From: Calothrix sp. PCC 7716
GTDB lineage: Bacteria > Cyanobacteriota > Cyanobacteriia > Cyanobacteriales > Nostocaceae
NCBI RefSeq assembly: GCF_019977735.1
Contig: NZ_AP025018.1
Location: 620,001 to 684,000 of the forward strand
Length of the DNA stretch: 64,000 nt
Direction of reading: 5' to 3'
Shown here: in pieces, positions 33,177 through 43,100 of the stretch
Layout of the letters: each line of letters starts with the position of its first letter
Numbering within the stretch: the first letter of the stretch is position 1
Translations under genes and position numbers: made by a program
The notes under the pieces: model-generated
The model's input: the letters and a program-made list of their open reading frames with translations, nothing else
Databases searched by the model: none
Told to the model about the DNA's origin: nothing

Positions 33177-33604
33177 GCAATATTAAAGAGAATTATAACA
33201 GTTTTTATCTTGTGTATGTAGCTAAAACCACGTAATTATAAAACATTTATCACGGATTTACAACCATAAGCTTTATATTAGCAAACTTTAGAGGCGCCTC
33301 TAAATTGATTAAGCAACAAGTTCATATTTGAGATTTATGTAAAAATTTCGCTTTATAGCTTATTTAACGTTTTATTGTTACTGGAGATACAAGAAACCGG
33401 GTTTCTATACGAAATTTTTGTTTTTATTACGATATCTCAACCAAGAAACCGGGTTTCTATACGAAATTTTTGTTTTTATTACAATATCTCAACCAAGAAA
33501 CCCGGTTTCTACAGGTTTCTATCTAAAGGCTATCTAATATTTAGTGAAGAAATGTAAAAATTCAATAACTAGACAGCAACTCGTGTTGATTTTAGTTTTG
33601 ACGC
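33177..33604. other. Intergenic: divergent metG / plsC-like region
   Basis: 428 bp. The metG side is AT-rich with one GGCGCC (about 33293); the middle carries the three-unit palindrome array at 33392-33510. No gene supported. Confidence 0.7.
33392..33510. repeat. Three-unit array of 15-bp palindromes with 37-bp near-identical spacers
   Basis: AGAAACCSGGTTTCT at 33392-33406 (centre G), 33444-33458 (G) and 33496-33510 (C), exactly 52 bp start to start. The two spacers differ at one position (GATATC against AATATC), so the first unit and spacer look like a recent tandem duplication. An extra partial AGGTTTCT follows. Confidence 0.92.
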
Positions 33605-34351
33605 ATGACACTAGCACCTAAGAGCATGAATATGAATAGCCCCCTAGAGATTTCTCGCGCGTTGTTGATGGCGTTATCAACGACTATGTTTCGCTACTAC
33701 GAAAATCGTATACCCCAAGATGCCAGCATAATAGTCACGAGTAATCATCGCAGTTTCATGGACGCACCACTATTAATGGCAGCATTGTCGCATCCAATTC
33801 GATTCGCTTGCCATCACTACATGGGACAAGTACCAGTCATGCGCGAGTTTGTCACCCACGCACTCGGATGCTTTCCATTAGAAGCAGAAAATCAAAGGTA
33901 TTCTAGTTTACTTGAGCAATCAGAAATTTTACTAAAATCAAGACAGATGGTAGGGTTGTTTCCCGAAGGCACCAAACCAATGGTAAACTTTACTCAACCC
34001 AACCAAGTAGCAGAGTTTCAGCGAGGTTTCGCGCATTTAGCGTTACGCTGTAAAGTTGATAACCTAGCGATTTTGCCAATTGCGATAGCATCTATTGAAG
34101 AAGTCAACACATCAGCAATACCATTGAAATTTCTGACTCTGTTCGACCCAAGCGAACCGTTATTTAACCAACCAGGTTGGCATCCTTTAGTAGTATACCG
34201 TCGAGTTGCAGTGCTTATCGGGCGCCCCTACTGGATAAAATCACAGCACAGAGAAATGTATCAAGGCAAAAAAGCTAGGACTGTAGTCACAGAAATTAGC
34301 AACTACTGCCGCTCTGAAATTACAGGTCTACTAAAGGAGGGAATTTATTAG
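33605..34351 (+). CDS. plsC: 1-acyl-glycerol-3-phosphate acyltransferase family protein
   Basis: 248-residue LPLAT-fold enzyme with the acyltransferase motif H48-x4-D53 in 'NHRSFMD' and the phosphate-binding 'FPEGTKP' (about 119-125). It transfers an acyl chain from ACP or CoA to lysophosphatidate or another alcohol at the membrane. ATG 33605 starts the frame; a later ATG at residue 8 is possible. The next gene is an alpha/beta hydrolase on the same strand; together they mirror the two halves of plant phytyl ester synthases, so the true acceptor could be phytol or a diacylglycerol rather than lysophosphatidate. Confidence 0.8.
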   Translation: MTLAPKSMNMNSPLEISRALLMALSTTMFRYYENRIPQDASIIVTSNHRSFMDAPLLMAALSHPIRFACHHYMGQVPVMREFVTHALGCFPLEAENQRYSSLLEQSEILLKSRQMVGLFPEGTKPMVNFTQPNQVAEFQRGFAHLALRCKVDNLAILPIAIASIEEVNTSAIPLKFLTLFDPSEPLFNQPGWHPLVVYRRVAVLIGRPYWIKSQHREMYQGKKARTVVTEISNYCRSEITGLLKEGIY

Positions 34352-34454
34352 TAGAGAGGGGTTTATTGAAATTTTTCATCATCAAGCAAGATATAGTTAA
34401 CAAAAAATAAGCGCGCATAGCATCAAAGAATTTATCATAATATAAGCATGGCTA

Positions 34455-35273
34455 ATGACTATCCCAAAAGTAGAATCAAAACCTTGTTTCCTAACCCCTA
34501 AAAGACTACAGCCTCAATGCCCTCTATTTATTTACTTACCTGGGATGGATGGCACAGGTCAATTACTGCGGTCACAAACTGCCGGACTTGAGGCAGCTTT
34601 TGACGTGCGGTGTTTAGCGATACCGCGTAGTGACATGACCAATTGGGAAGATATAACCAACAGTGTACTTAGTTTAATTCAAGTTGAACTCGAGCGAAAC
34701 TCCGAGCGCTCAGTTTATCTGTGTGGGGAGTCCTTTGGAGGTTGTTTAGCCCAAAAAGTTGCAGTTGCGGCGCCTTCTTTATTCAAACGTATTATATTAA
34801 TTAACCCAGCTTCGAGTTTTAAACTACGTCCTTGGTATGTTTGGGCATCTCCACTCATGAACTACGTTCCCGAATGGATGTTTGATGTAGGTGCCATTGG
34901 TTTACTACCTTTTCTTGCTTCATTATCTCGTATCACCGAACGCGACCGCACCGAACTTCTCGAAACCGTTCAGTCAGTCCCGTCACAAACAATTCGCTGG
35001 CGAGTTTCATTATTACGCGAATTTGAAATAGATAATAATAAACTAGCGCAACTTACACAACCAACATTAATAATAGCAAGTAGCGACGACCGACTTTTAC
35101 CATCATCAGAAGAAGGGCGCCGATTAGCTAATATTTTACCTAACTCCAAAATGGTAACACTACCCAACAGCGGACACGCCTGTCTACTAGAAGCCGATAT
35201 CAATCTCTATGAAATTCTCAAAACAAACAACTTTCTAGACAACCTAGCAGCACCCATACCATCAAAAACATAA
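34455..35273 (+). CDS. Alpha/beta hydrolase (ELT/phytyl ester synthase-like)
   Basis: 272 residues, alpha/beta hydrolase fold: oxyanion loop 'YLPGMDGTGQL', nucleophile S93 in 'GESFGG', an acid in 'IASSDDRLLPS' (about 210-215) and the catalytic His in 'NSGHACLLE'. The 'PLFIYLPGMDGTG' opening and 'FDVRCLAIPRSDMTNW' are features I associate with the esterase/lipase/thioesterase family that includes the N-terminal half of plant phytyl ester synthases. It follows the acyltransferase gene by 103 bp. An ATG slightly upstream (34448) is out of frame. Physiological substrate is inferred to be a lipid or phytol ester. Confidence 0.75.
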   Translation: MTIPKVESKPCFLTPKRLQPQCPLFIYLPGMDGTGQLLRSQTAGLEAAFDVRCLAIPRSDMTNWEDITNSVLSLIQVELERNSERSVYLCGESFGGCLAQKVAVAAPSLFKRIILINPASSFKLRPWYVWASPLMNYVPEWMFDVGAIGLLPFLASLSRITERDRTELLETVQSVPSQTIRWRVSLLREFEIDNNKLAQLTQPTLIIASSDDRLLPSSEEGRRLANILPNSKMVTLPNSGHACLLEADINLYEILKTNNFLDNLAAPIPSKT

Positions 35274-35903
35274 CAACTCTTGTGGAACAGGCATCCTGCC
35301 TGTCTCGCAATATTAAAATTACATTAACTTATCCGTTCAAACAGAATTCACAAAAATTTACATATAGACATATATATTTATAATAATCATCCGAAATTCA
35401 TTTGAATAAAAATAATCACCTAAGTTCATCTAAATAATTAACTCAAATAAATATTTACTCTGAAATTATGTTGTTTAATACTAAATACGAGTTTGGTTAT
35501 TACAAAAAAACATATGCGTAATTTATAAATTGGCAGGCGCCAGTTATTGTATACAAACGAACAGTAAGTACTTTCCGAATATTAATGTATCAGATATTAT
35601 CAAAGAATGTTTAGAAAAAGCGCATCAAATTAACATAAGTACAGCTATTCGCCAATTGCGTCAACAATTTTCAGCCAAGAACCTATAATAACTCTTGTGG
35701 AACAGGCATAGAAAGCCTGTTTGTTGATATGCATTTTTTCAAGGGCGGGCAAGGATGCCCGCTCCACAAGAAGAAGAATTATGCAAGCAGTAATGTTAAT
35801 CCTTAAGATAAGACACAATCTTCTTGCAGGAAGATGCATATTATAGGCTTTTGCTAAATAATTTATTTTAAAAGTCTTACAGTAAACTAAATATTATTGA
35901 GCC
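35274..35903. other. Intergenic: repeats and a possible gene remnant
   Basis: 630 bp. CTTGTGGAACAGGCA repeats at 35279-35302 and 35694-35722, and a GGGCGGGCAAGGATGCCCGCTCCACAAG-type copy at about 35741-35769. Between them, roughly 35487-35687 is open on the plus strand without a good start ('...FPNINVSDIIKECLEK' to 'LRQQFSAKNL'), which looks like the end of a decayed gene of unknown kind. Confidence 0.55.
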
Positions 35904-36968
35904 ATGTCAGACCAATCAGCAGCTAATCAAAATAAGAAATCACTAAATAAATTTGATAAATCATTAGTTCAATCATTAGCACAGCAAGTTAGTGGAGCAG
36001 GACTTGCTGCGGCAACTCAAGCGCGTAAATTATTTGAAGTTTCAACGCAGTTTACAGGAGTTGTTGCTGACGCTCTTGGTAATAACTGGTTTATTCGTAA
36101 ACTCGCTGGTGTCTTAAATCTTAGCTGGCTTATCGGCGCCTCAGATAACGTTAATCTAGATAAAGCCGCAGAGTCAGTAAAAAAACTTAAACAAACTTAC
36201 CCAAATGAAACACCTCAACAACTTGCCCACCGCATCATGGTGGAAAAAGCCACAAAAGCAGGTGGAATAGGTTTAGCAACAAGCGTTATACCAGGAGTTG
36301 CCGCAGCATTACTTGCTATTGACCTTGCTGCTACAACCGAACTGCAATCAGAAATGGTATATCAAATTGCCGCTTTATATGGTTTAGACTTAAAAGACCC
36401 TGCACGTAAAGGTGAAGTTGTAGCTATTTTTGGACTCGCTTTAGGTGGTGGTCGTTTACTCAAAGCTGCTGGTTTAAGTTTATTACGTAACGTTCCCTTC
36501 GCAGGTGCTGTAATAGGCGCCAGTTCCAATGCCACAATGGTTTACTCATTGGGATACGCTGCATGTAGATTTTACGAAGCTTCCTTAGATGATGCAACAG
36601 ACCTAAATTCAGAAGCAACAATAGATAAACTAAAACACGAAAGCGAAGAATATCTAGAAAAAGCTGTTTCTCAACAAGCTATCATGGATAGAATTCTCGT
36701 TCACATGATACTTAGTAGTCATCCAAATAAAACCTGGGAAGAAATATTACCAGAACTAAAAGCCATCAACCTTGGTTCACACTCACTCGAAGAAATAGGT
36801 AAAAGCATTCATTCTCCGCAACCAATAGAAGAATTACTCAACAAACTCGACCGTGACTACGCCATCACATTATTAGCACAATGTCAACGTATCGCCCAAA
36901 TCAACGGTAATATTTCACCCGAAGAACAAAAAATTATCGGCGCCATCCAATCCAAATTTAAATTATAA
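35904..36968 (+). CDS. EcsC family protein with C-terminal TerB-like segment
   Basis: 354 residues. The central part (about 60-250) is an EcsC domain with glycine-rich amphipathic helices ('GGIGLATSVIPGVAAALLAIDLAATTELQSEMVYQIAALYGLD', quoted here only as a landmark at residues 119-161). The C-terminus (about 305-354, 'DYAITLLAQCQRIAQINGNI' then 'SPEEQKIIGAIQSKF') resembles a TerB helical domain. EcsC proteins associate with membranes; the molecular role is unknown. Monocistronic, followed by a GTGGGCAGTGCCCAC palindrome at 36972. Confidence 0.8.
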   Translation: MSDQSAANQNKKSLNKFDKSLVQSLAQQVSGAGLAAATQARKLFEVSTQFTGVVADALGNNWFIRKLAGVLNLSWLIGASDNVNLDKAAESVKKLKQTYPNETPQQLAHRIMVEKATKAGGIGLATSVIPGVAAALLAIDLAATTELQSEMVYQIAALYGLDLKDPARKGEVVAIFGLALGGGRLLKAAGLSLLRNVPFAGAVIGASSNATMVYSLGYAACRFYEASLDDATDLNSEATIDKLKHESEEYLEKAVSQQAIMDRILVHMILSSHPNKTWEEILPELKAINLGSHSLEEIGKSIHSPQPIEELLNKLDRDYAITLLAQCQRIAQINGNISPEEQKIIGAIQSKFKL

Positions 36969-36971
36969 AAT

Positions 36972-36996
36972 GTAAGGTGGGCAGTGCCCACCCTAC
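36972..36996. terminator. Palindrome GTGGGCAGTGCCCAC after the EcsC gene
   Basis: Same 25-bp family sequence as at 5366-5390, starting three bases after the stop codon. Position fits a transcript-end hairpin. Confidence 0.55.
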
Positions 36997-37126
36997 GTTG
37001 CAGAGATTTACATAATCTAAATTTGTCAACCGTATAAAGATATATATATAAAGTATTAATTAGTCTATATCTAAAGGTACATCAATAAACCGCTTCAAAG
37101 CTTTAAGCTAGTTCTGATATACCTCT

Positions 37127-40100
37127 ATGGAGTTGCACGTAAATAAAGATTGTATTAATTTATATAGTAAATCAGTATACCAAGGTAGAATGGGTGTAAA
37201 CACTGCTATCAATTGGTTATTCATTAGCGCAGCACTATGGTTAGAAAAAAATAAAAAATATAGAGACGTTTTTATATGTCAGGTTTGTACATTTATTGCC
37301 CTTTTAATTTGTTTTCACGCTTTAATAGGCTATATCTATGGTATGAGGGTTTTCTACTTGTTCCGCGCTTATCATACTTATATGACGGTGCATACAGCGC
37401 TCACTTTTTTAATTTTGTGTCTAGGAATACTATCTAATAATCCATATCGCGGGCTTATGGCAACCGTTACTACTGAACTTAATGGTGGTGTAACTGCGCG
37501 ACGATTAATACTAGCAGCTATATTTCTGCCTACAATTTTAGGTTGGATAGTTATTCAAGGTGAAAAAGCAAATTATTATGATTTTGCTTTTGGTACGTCG
37601 CTGATGACCGTTTCGTTAATCGTAATATGTTTATTTACGATTTGGCGAAATAGTATTTATCTAAATAATTTAGATAAAAAACGTGGCATTGCTGAAGCTG
37701 CTGTTCGTGAAAGCGAAGAGCGCTTTCGTAATATTGCTGAAACTATCGAAGATGTTTTTTGGATATCTGAACCGCGAAATAATAATTTAATTTATGTTAG
37801 TCCTGCTTATGCCAAGATATGGGGGCGTAATATAGATTCTTTACATACAAATTATCATGAATGGGTAGATGGTATTCACCCCTTTGATAAACAAAGAGTT
37901 CAAAACGCTATAAATCAAGATTTATATCAAGGTACATATGATATAGAGTACCGCGTTGTTCGGGCTGATGGTACAGTTCGGTGGGTACATGATAGAGGTT
38001 TTCCAATAGATGGTAGTAGTAGTGGACGTTGCTGTGGTGTAGTAACGGATATTACAGAAACAAAGTTAGCACAACAAGAATTACAAGAACGCGAAGAACT
38101 GCTACGGCTTGCCTTAGAATTATCCAATGCTGGTGTATACGATTGGAGTGCAGCAAATAATAAAGTTAAGTGGTCGCCAGAATTTTATAGTTTATTTGGT
38201 ATTGATAAAAGCGTAGAGCCAAGTTATCAACACTGGCTTGAAAGCGTTTACTCTGAAGATAGAGACAGAATACAAGCAGAAATTCAAACCACGTTACAAC
38301 AAAATGGTAACTTAGATTTAGTTTACCGTATTAATCATCCTGACGGTGAGCTATGGATTAATGGACGCGGTAAAGCTTATTATGATGAATACGGCGAAGC
38401 TGTGCGAATAGTTGGTATTTGTTTGGATACTACGCAACGTAAACGCGCAGAGTTGGAGTTACAAACAAGTGAACAACGCTATCGAAGTTTAATTGAACTG
38501 GCGCCTGATGCTATATTTATAGCGAATCAACAAGGACAATTAAAAGACGTTAATAACAAAGCGTGCGAATTACTTGGGTACACACACGCTGAACTAAATA
38601 GCAAATCTATTACTGACATTATTCCCACTGAAGATATACCGCGTTGGAAATTAGAACGAGAATGTATACTAGCGGGAAATACTTATATCGGTGAATCTAC
38701 ATTAATACATCAAGATAATACAAGAATATTAGTAGAAATTAGTACTAAATTAGTTGCTGAAAATCAATGCGTTGCTTTCGTGCGTGATATAACCGACCGC
38801 AAAGCAATGGAAAACGATTTGCGACAAAATTTAGCTATTCTTAACGCGATTAATCAAAATACCCCTAATTTAATTTACGTCAAAGACCGTAACAGCAACT
38901 TCTTAATGGCAAACCCTGCTACGCTTTCTGTAATTGGTAAAAAAGAAGCAGAAGTTTTAGGTAAAAATGAAACTAGTTTTCTTCCATCCGAACAAGCTTT
39001 AGAAGTCTTACTACATGACCGTTTGGTAATGGAAAGTGGTAAAGTCTATGTATTTGAAGATACAGTAAAAATTCCCCAAGGAACCCGCACTTTCCTAACT
39101 ACAAAGTCAGCTTATTACGACTCAAACAATAATATTATTGGGTTAATAGGTATCTCTGTTGATATAACTAACCGCAAAGAGATGGAAAACCAATTGCGGC
39201 AGAGTTTAGCAATTTTAAATACCATAAGTCAAAGTACACCAACACTCATTTACATCAAAGACCGTGACGGCAAATTATTAATGGCAAACCCGGCTACACT
39301 AGAAGGTATTGGGTTGGGAGAAGCAGAAGTTATTGGAAAAACAGATTTAGAGTTTCTTGCTGACCGCAATCAAGCTTTAATGATAATGGAAAATGACCGT
39401 TCAGTAATGGAAAATGGTCAGATTCAGATACTCGAAGAAACATTGCAATTTCCAAAAGGAACTTGTACATATATTTCTTCAAAGTCTCCTTACTATGACG
39501 ACAACGGTAATATTACTGGGCTAATAGGTGTTTCAATTGACATTACTGAACGTAAACAAATTGAAGCGAAGCTTGCCGAAAGTGAAAATTTATATCGAAC
39601 TTTAGCCGAAGCTTCATCACAGTTCGTTTGGTTGGTTAACCTCGAAGGTTCTATGGAATATGCTAATTCCCAATGGCGCCAATATACAGGGTACCAAGCA
39701 GAAGATATTAAATATAATGATTGGAATAAAGTTATCCATCCCGATGATTTGTTTAATGTCATATCAGGATGGCAAGAACAACTTAGTACTGGTTCAAACC
39801 ACGAATTTGAATACCGCGCGCTAAGGAGCGATGGTACATATCGATGGTATCTCGCGCGCTCTGTACCTCTCTTAGATGCCCAAGGTCATATCATTAAATG
39901 GGTAGGTACTGCTACAGATATTCATGAGCGAAAAGTTACAGAACTAGCTTTGCGCGAAAGCCAAAATCTTCTGCAACGGGCGTTAGAAGTTACGAATACT
40001 TTCTTATGGGAACGTAATTTAAGCAATGACGAAATGACTTATGTCAATGCGATAGTTGACCCAGTGTTTACCTCGGTAATGTCATTTGAACAAGCTCTCG

Positions 40101-43100
40101 AAGCTGTCCACCCAGAAGACTTAGAATCTGTAAGAGCTACTTTTAATTGTGGAATTTCTACAGGTACAGTATTTGAAGTTGAACACCGTGTAAAGTTAGT
40201 CACTCCTGATACAAATATCGAGTCGGCGCCATATCGGTGGATGATGTTGCGTGGTCAAGTTAAATATGATGATAATGGCAAAGCTTCCCGTATAACAGGC
40301 GCCACGCTAGACATTCACGAACGTAAAATAGCCGAACTCGCGCGTACAGAAGCTGAACATGCATTGCAGCAAAGTTTAGTTATACTCAATGCCATAAATA
40401 ACGCCACAGGAACACTAATTTTTGTCAAAGACCTACAAGGAAAGTTTGTAGCAGCAAACGAGGCGACACTTCGCGCACTCGGAAAGTCAGAAGACGAAGT
40501 TATTGGTCGCACTAACTTTGATATCTTAACAAATTGTAACGATGCAGCAATGGCAGTCAGCAATGACCGCATCGTTATTCAAACTGGCGAAACTCATATA
40601 TTCGAGGAAACGGTATTATTTAACTCTGGTTCAAGAACTTATATAGCGACGAAATCGCCTTACCGCGATGAAACTGGTAATATCATTGGAATAATTGGCA
40701 TTTCGACAGATATCACCGAGCGTAAGGATATGGAAACCGCATTGGCAGAAAGTGACAAACGTTTCCGCTTTTTAGCAGAAGCAATACCTCATTTAGTTTG
40801 GCAAGCTGATGCCAACGGTAAACCATTATATTTCAACCACCAATGGCAAGAGTATTGTGGTGTAACATTAGATAATATCGAACAAACCATTGAGAATAAA
40901 TGGTCTTCGATAATACCAAGCGAAGATTTAGAAAAAACTAAGCAGCACTGGTTAGAATGTAAAGCCAAAGGTGATATTTACGAAGCTGAACTGCGAATTA
41001 AACGCTCCAAAGACGGTGAATATCGTTGGCATCTAGCGCGCGCTGTACCTGTTCATGATGACGCTGGAAATGTTACGGGTTGGATAGGTACAAATACAGA
41101 TGTACATGACAGTAAAACATACCAAGCTCAACTAATAGAGAGTGAAAATCGTTATCGTCAACTTGCCGAAAACGTACCCCAACTAGTTTGGGTATCAGAT
41201 TCAGATGGTAGTATTACATACTTCAACCAACGTTGGGTTAACTATACAGGATTAGAGTTAAATTTATACGCAGGTTGGGACTGGCGCCAAATAGTTCATC
41301 CCGACGACTTACCGCAAGCGATGCAAAAATGGACAACTGCCATTAGTACTGGTACACCCATGCGCGATGTGCAATACCGTTTAAGGCGCCATGATGGTAC
41401 ATTCCGTTATTTTCTCGCCCGTGCCGTACCAATGTACGATGCCGAAAATAATATTACAAAATGGTTAGGTACTTGCACTGATATAGATGATAAAGTAAAA
41501 GCCGAAGAAGCTTTACGGCGAAGCGAACAGCGGTTACGTTTGTTTGTAGACTCTGATGTAATTGGTATTGTTTATGCGGATTTTCAAGGCGAAATAAAAG
41601 AAGCAAATAACGCCTTTTTAAAGATGATAGGATATAAAAAAGAAGATATAGAAAATAAAACACTTGACTGGCGCCATTTAACACCAAAAGAATATTTGCC
41701 TGTAGATGAAGAGGGTATTGTCGAAGCAATAACAAAAGGTGTTTGTACTCCATATGAAAAAGAGTATATTCGTAAAGATGGTTCCCGTATTCCTGTACTC
41801 GTTGGTTTTAAATTAGTAGAAGAACAAGCTGCTGTAGCATTTATATTAGATATATCTTCTAGAAAACGCGCGGAAGAAGAACGTGATAAATTCTTTAATG
41901 TGTCTATAGACTTGCTTGGTATAACAGGTTTCGATGGATATTTCAAACGTATTAATCCTGCTTTTACAAGCATTCTTGGTTACAGCGAAACAGAAATACT
42001 AACAACGCCATTTATCAATTTCATCCACCCTAATGATATTGCCGAAACTGAACGCGAATTTGAAAAACTAAAGAATGGCACCACAACACTCCACTTTGAG
42101 AATCGTTATCGGTGTAAGAATGGTGAGTACAGGTGGTTAATGTGGAACGTAGTTCCTGATGTTGAAAGCGGCTTAATGTATTCTGTGGCACATGATTTAA
42201 CCAAACGTAAGCAAGCAGAAGTTGAGCGTGACAAGTTCTTTAATGTATCAATAGATTTACTTTGTATTGCTGGCTTTGATGGTTATTTTAAACGTATAAA
42301 CCCAGCTTTTGTAAATACACTTGGTTATAGCGAAGCAGAATTAGTTTCCACTCCATTATTAGATTTCATCCACAAAGATGATATTGCTGAAACTTTAGGC
42401 GAACTCAAAAATTTAAAAGATGGCGCCACTATACTAAAATTCGAGAACCGCTATCGTTGTAAAAACGGTGAGTATAAATGGTTAGTGTGGAACTCAGTAC
42501 CAGATGTTGAAGCAGGCTTAATATACGCCGTAGCTCATGATATTACCGAACGTAAAAAAACAGAAGAGGCTTTACGGCAAAGCGAAGAAAGGCTACGCTT
42601 ATTCGCCGAATCTGATGTTATCGGCATGTTATACGGTGATACGATAGGTAGTGTATTCCAAGCGAACAATGCTTTCTTAGATATTATTGGTTATAGCCGC
42701 GAAGATTTAGAAGCTCTTCGAGTTAGCTGGGTTGATATTACTCCACCTGAATATTTACCTTTAGATGATGCAGGTATTGCAGAAGCAAGAACGCGCGGAA
42801 GCTGTACACCTTATGAAAAACAATACATTCGTAAAGATGGAACGCGCGTTGATGTATTAGTCGGTTATATACTTTACGGTGAAGACCGCACTCAGTCAGT
42901 AGCATTTATATTAGATATTACTGACAGAAAACGTGCGGATGCTGAAGTACGGCGCCTTAACGAAACGCTCGAAGAACGGGTAAAACAGCGCACCGCTCAA
43001 CTTGAAGCTGCCAATAAAGAATTAGAATCATTCTCGTATTCAGTATCTCATGACTTACGGGCGCCTTTACGTCACATAGCTGGGTTCGTAGACTTATTAA

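Noticed and set aside
33392-33510. CRISPR-like array (three 15-bp repeats, 37-bp spacers)
   Set aside because: Spacers are nearly identical to each other, the repeat is too short and fully palindromic, and no cas gene is nearby; it is a duplicated intergenic repeat.
35487-35687. Open plus-strand frame ending 'QLRQQFSAKNL'
   Set aside because: No ATG or GTG start, no ribosome site and flanked by repeats; mentioned only as a possible remnant.
41454-41973. Long minus-strand ORFs inside the 14-PAS kinase gene
   Set aside because: They are shadows in other frames of a clearly conserved coding sequence.
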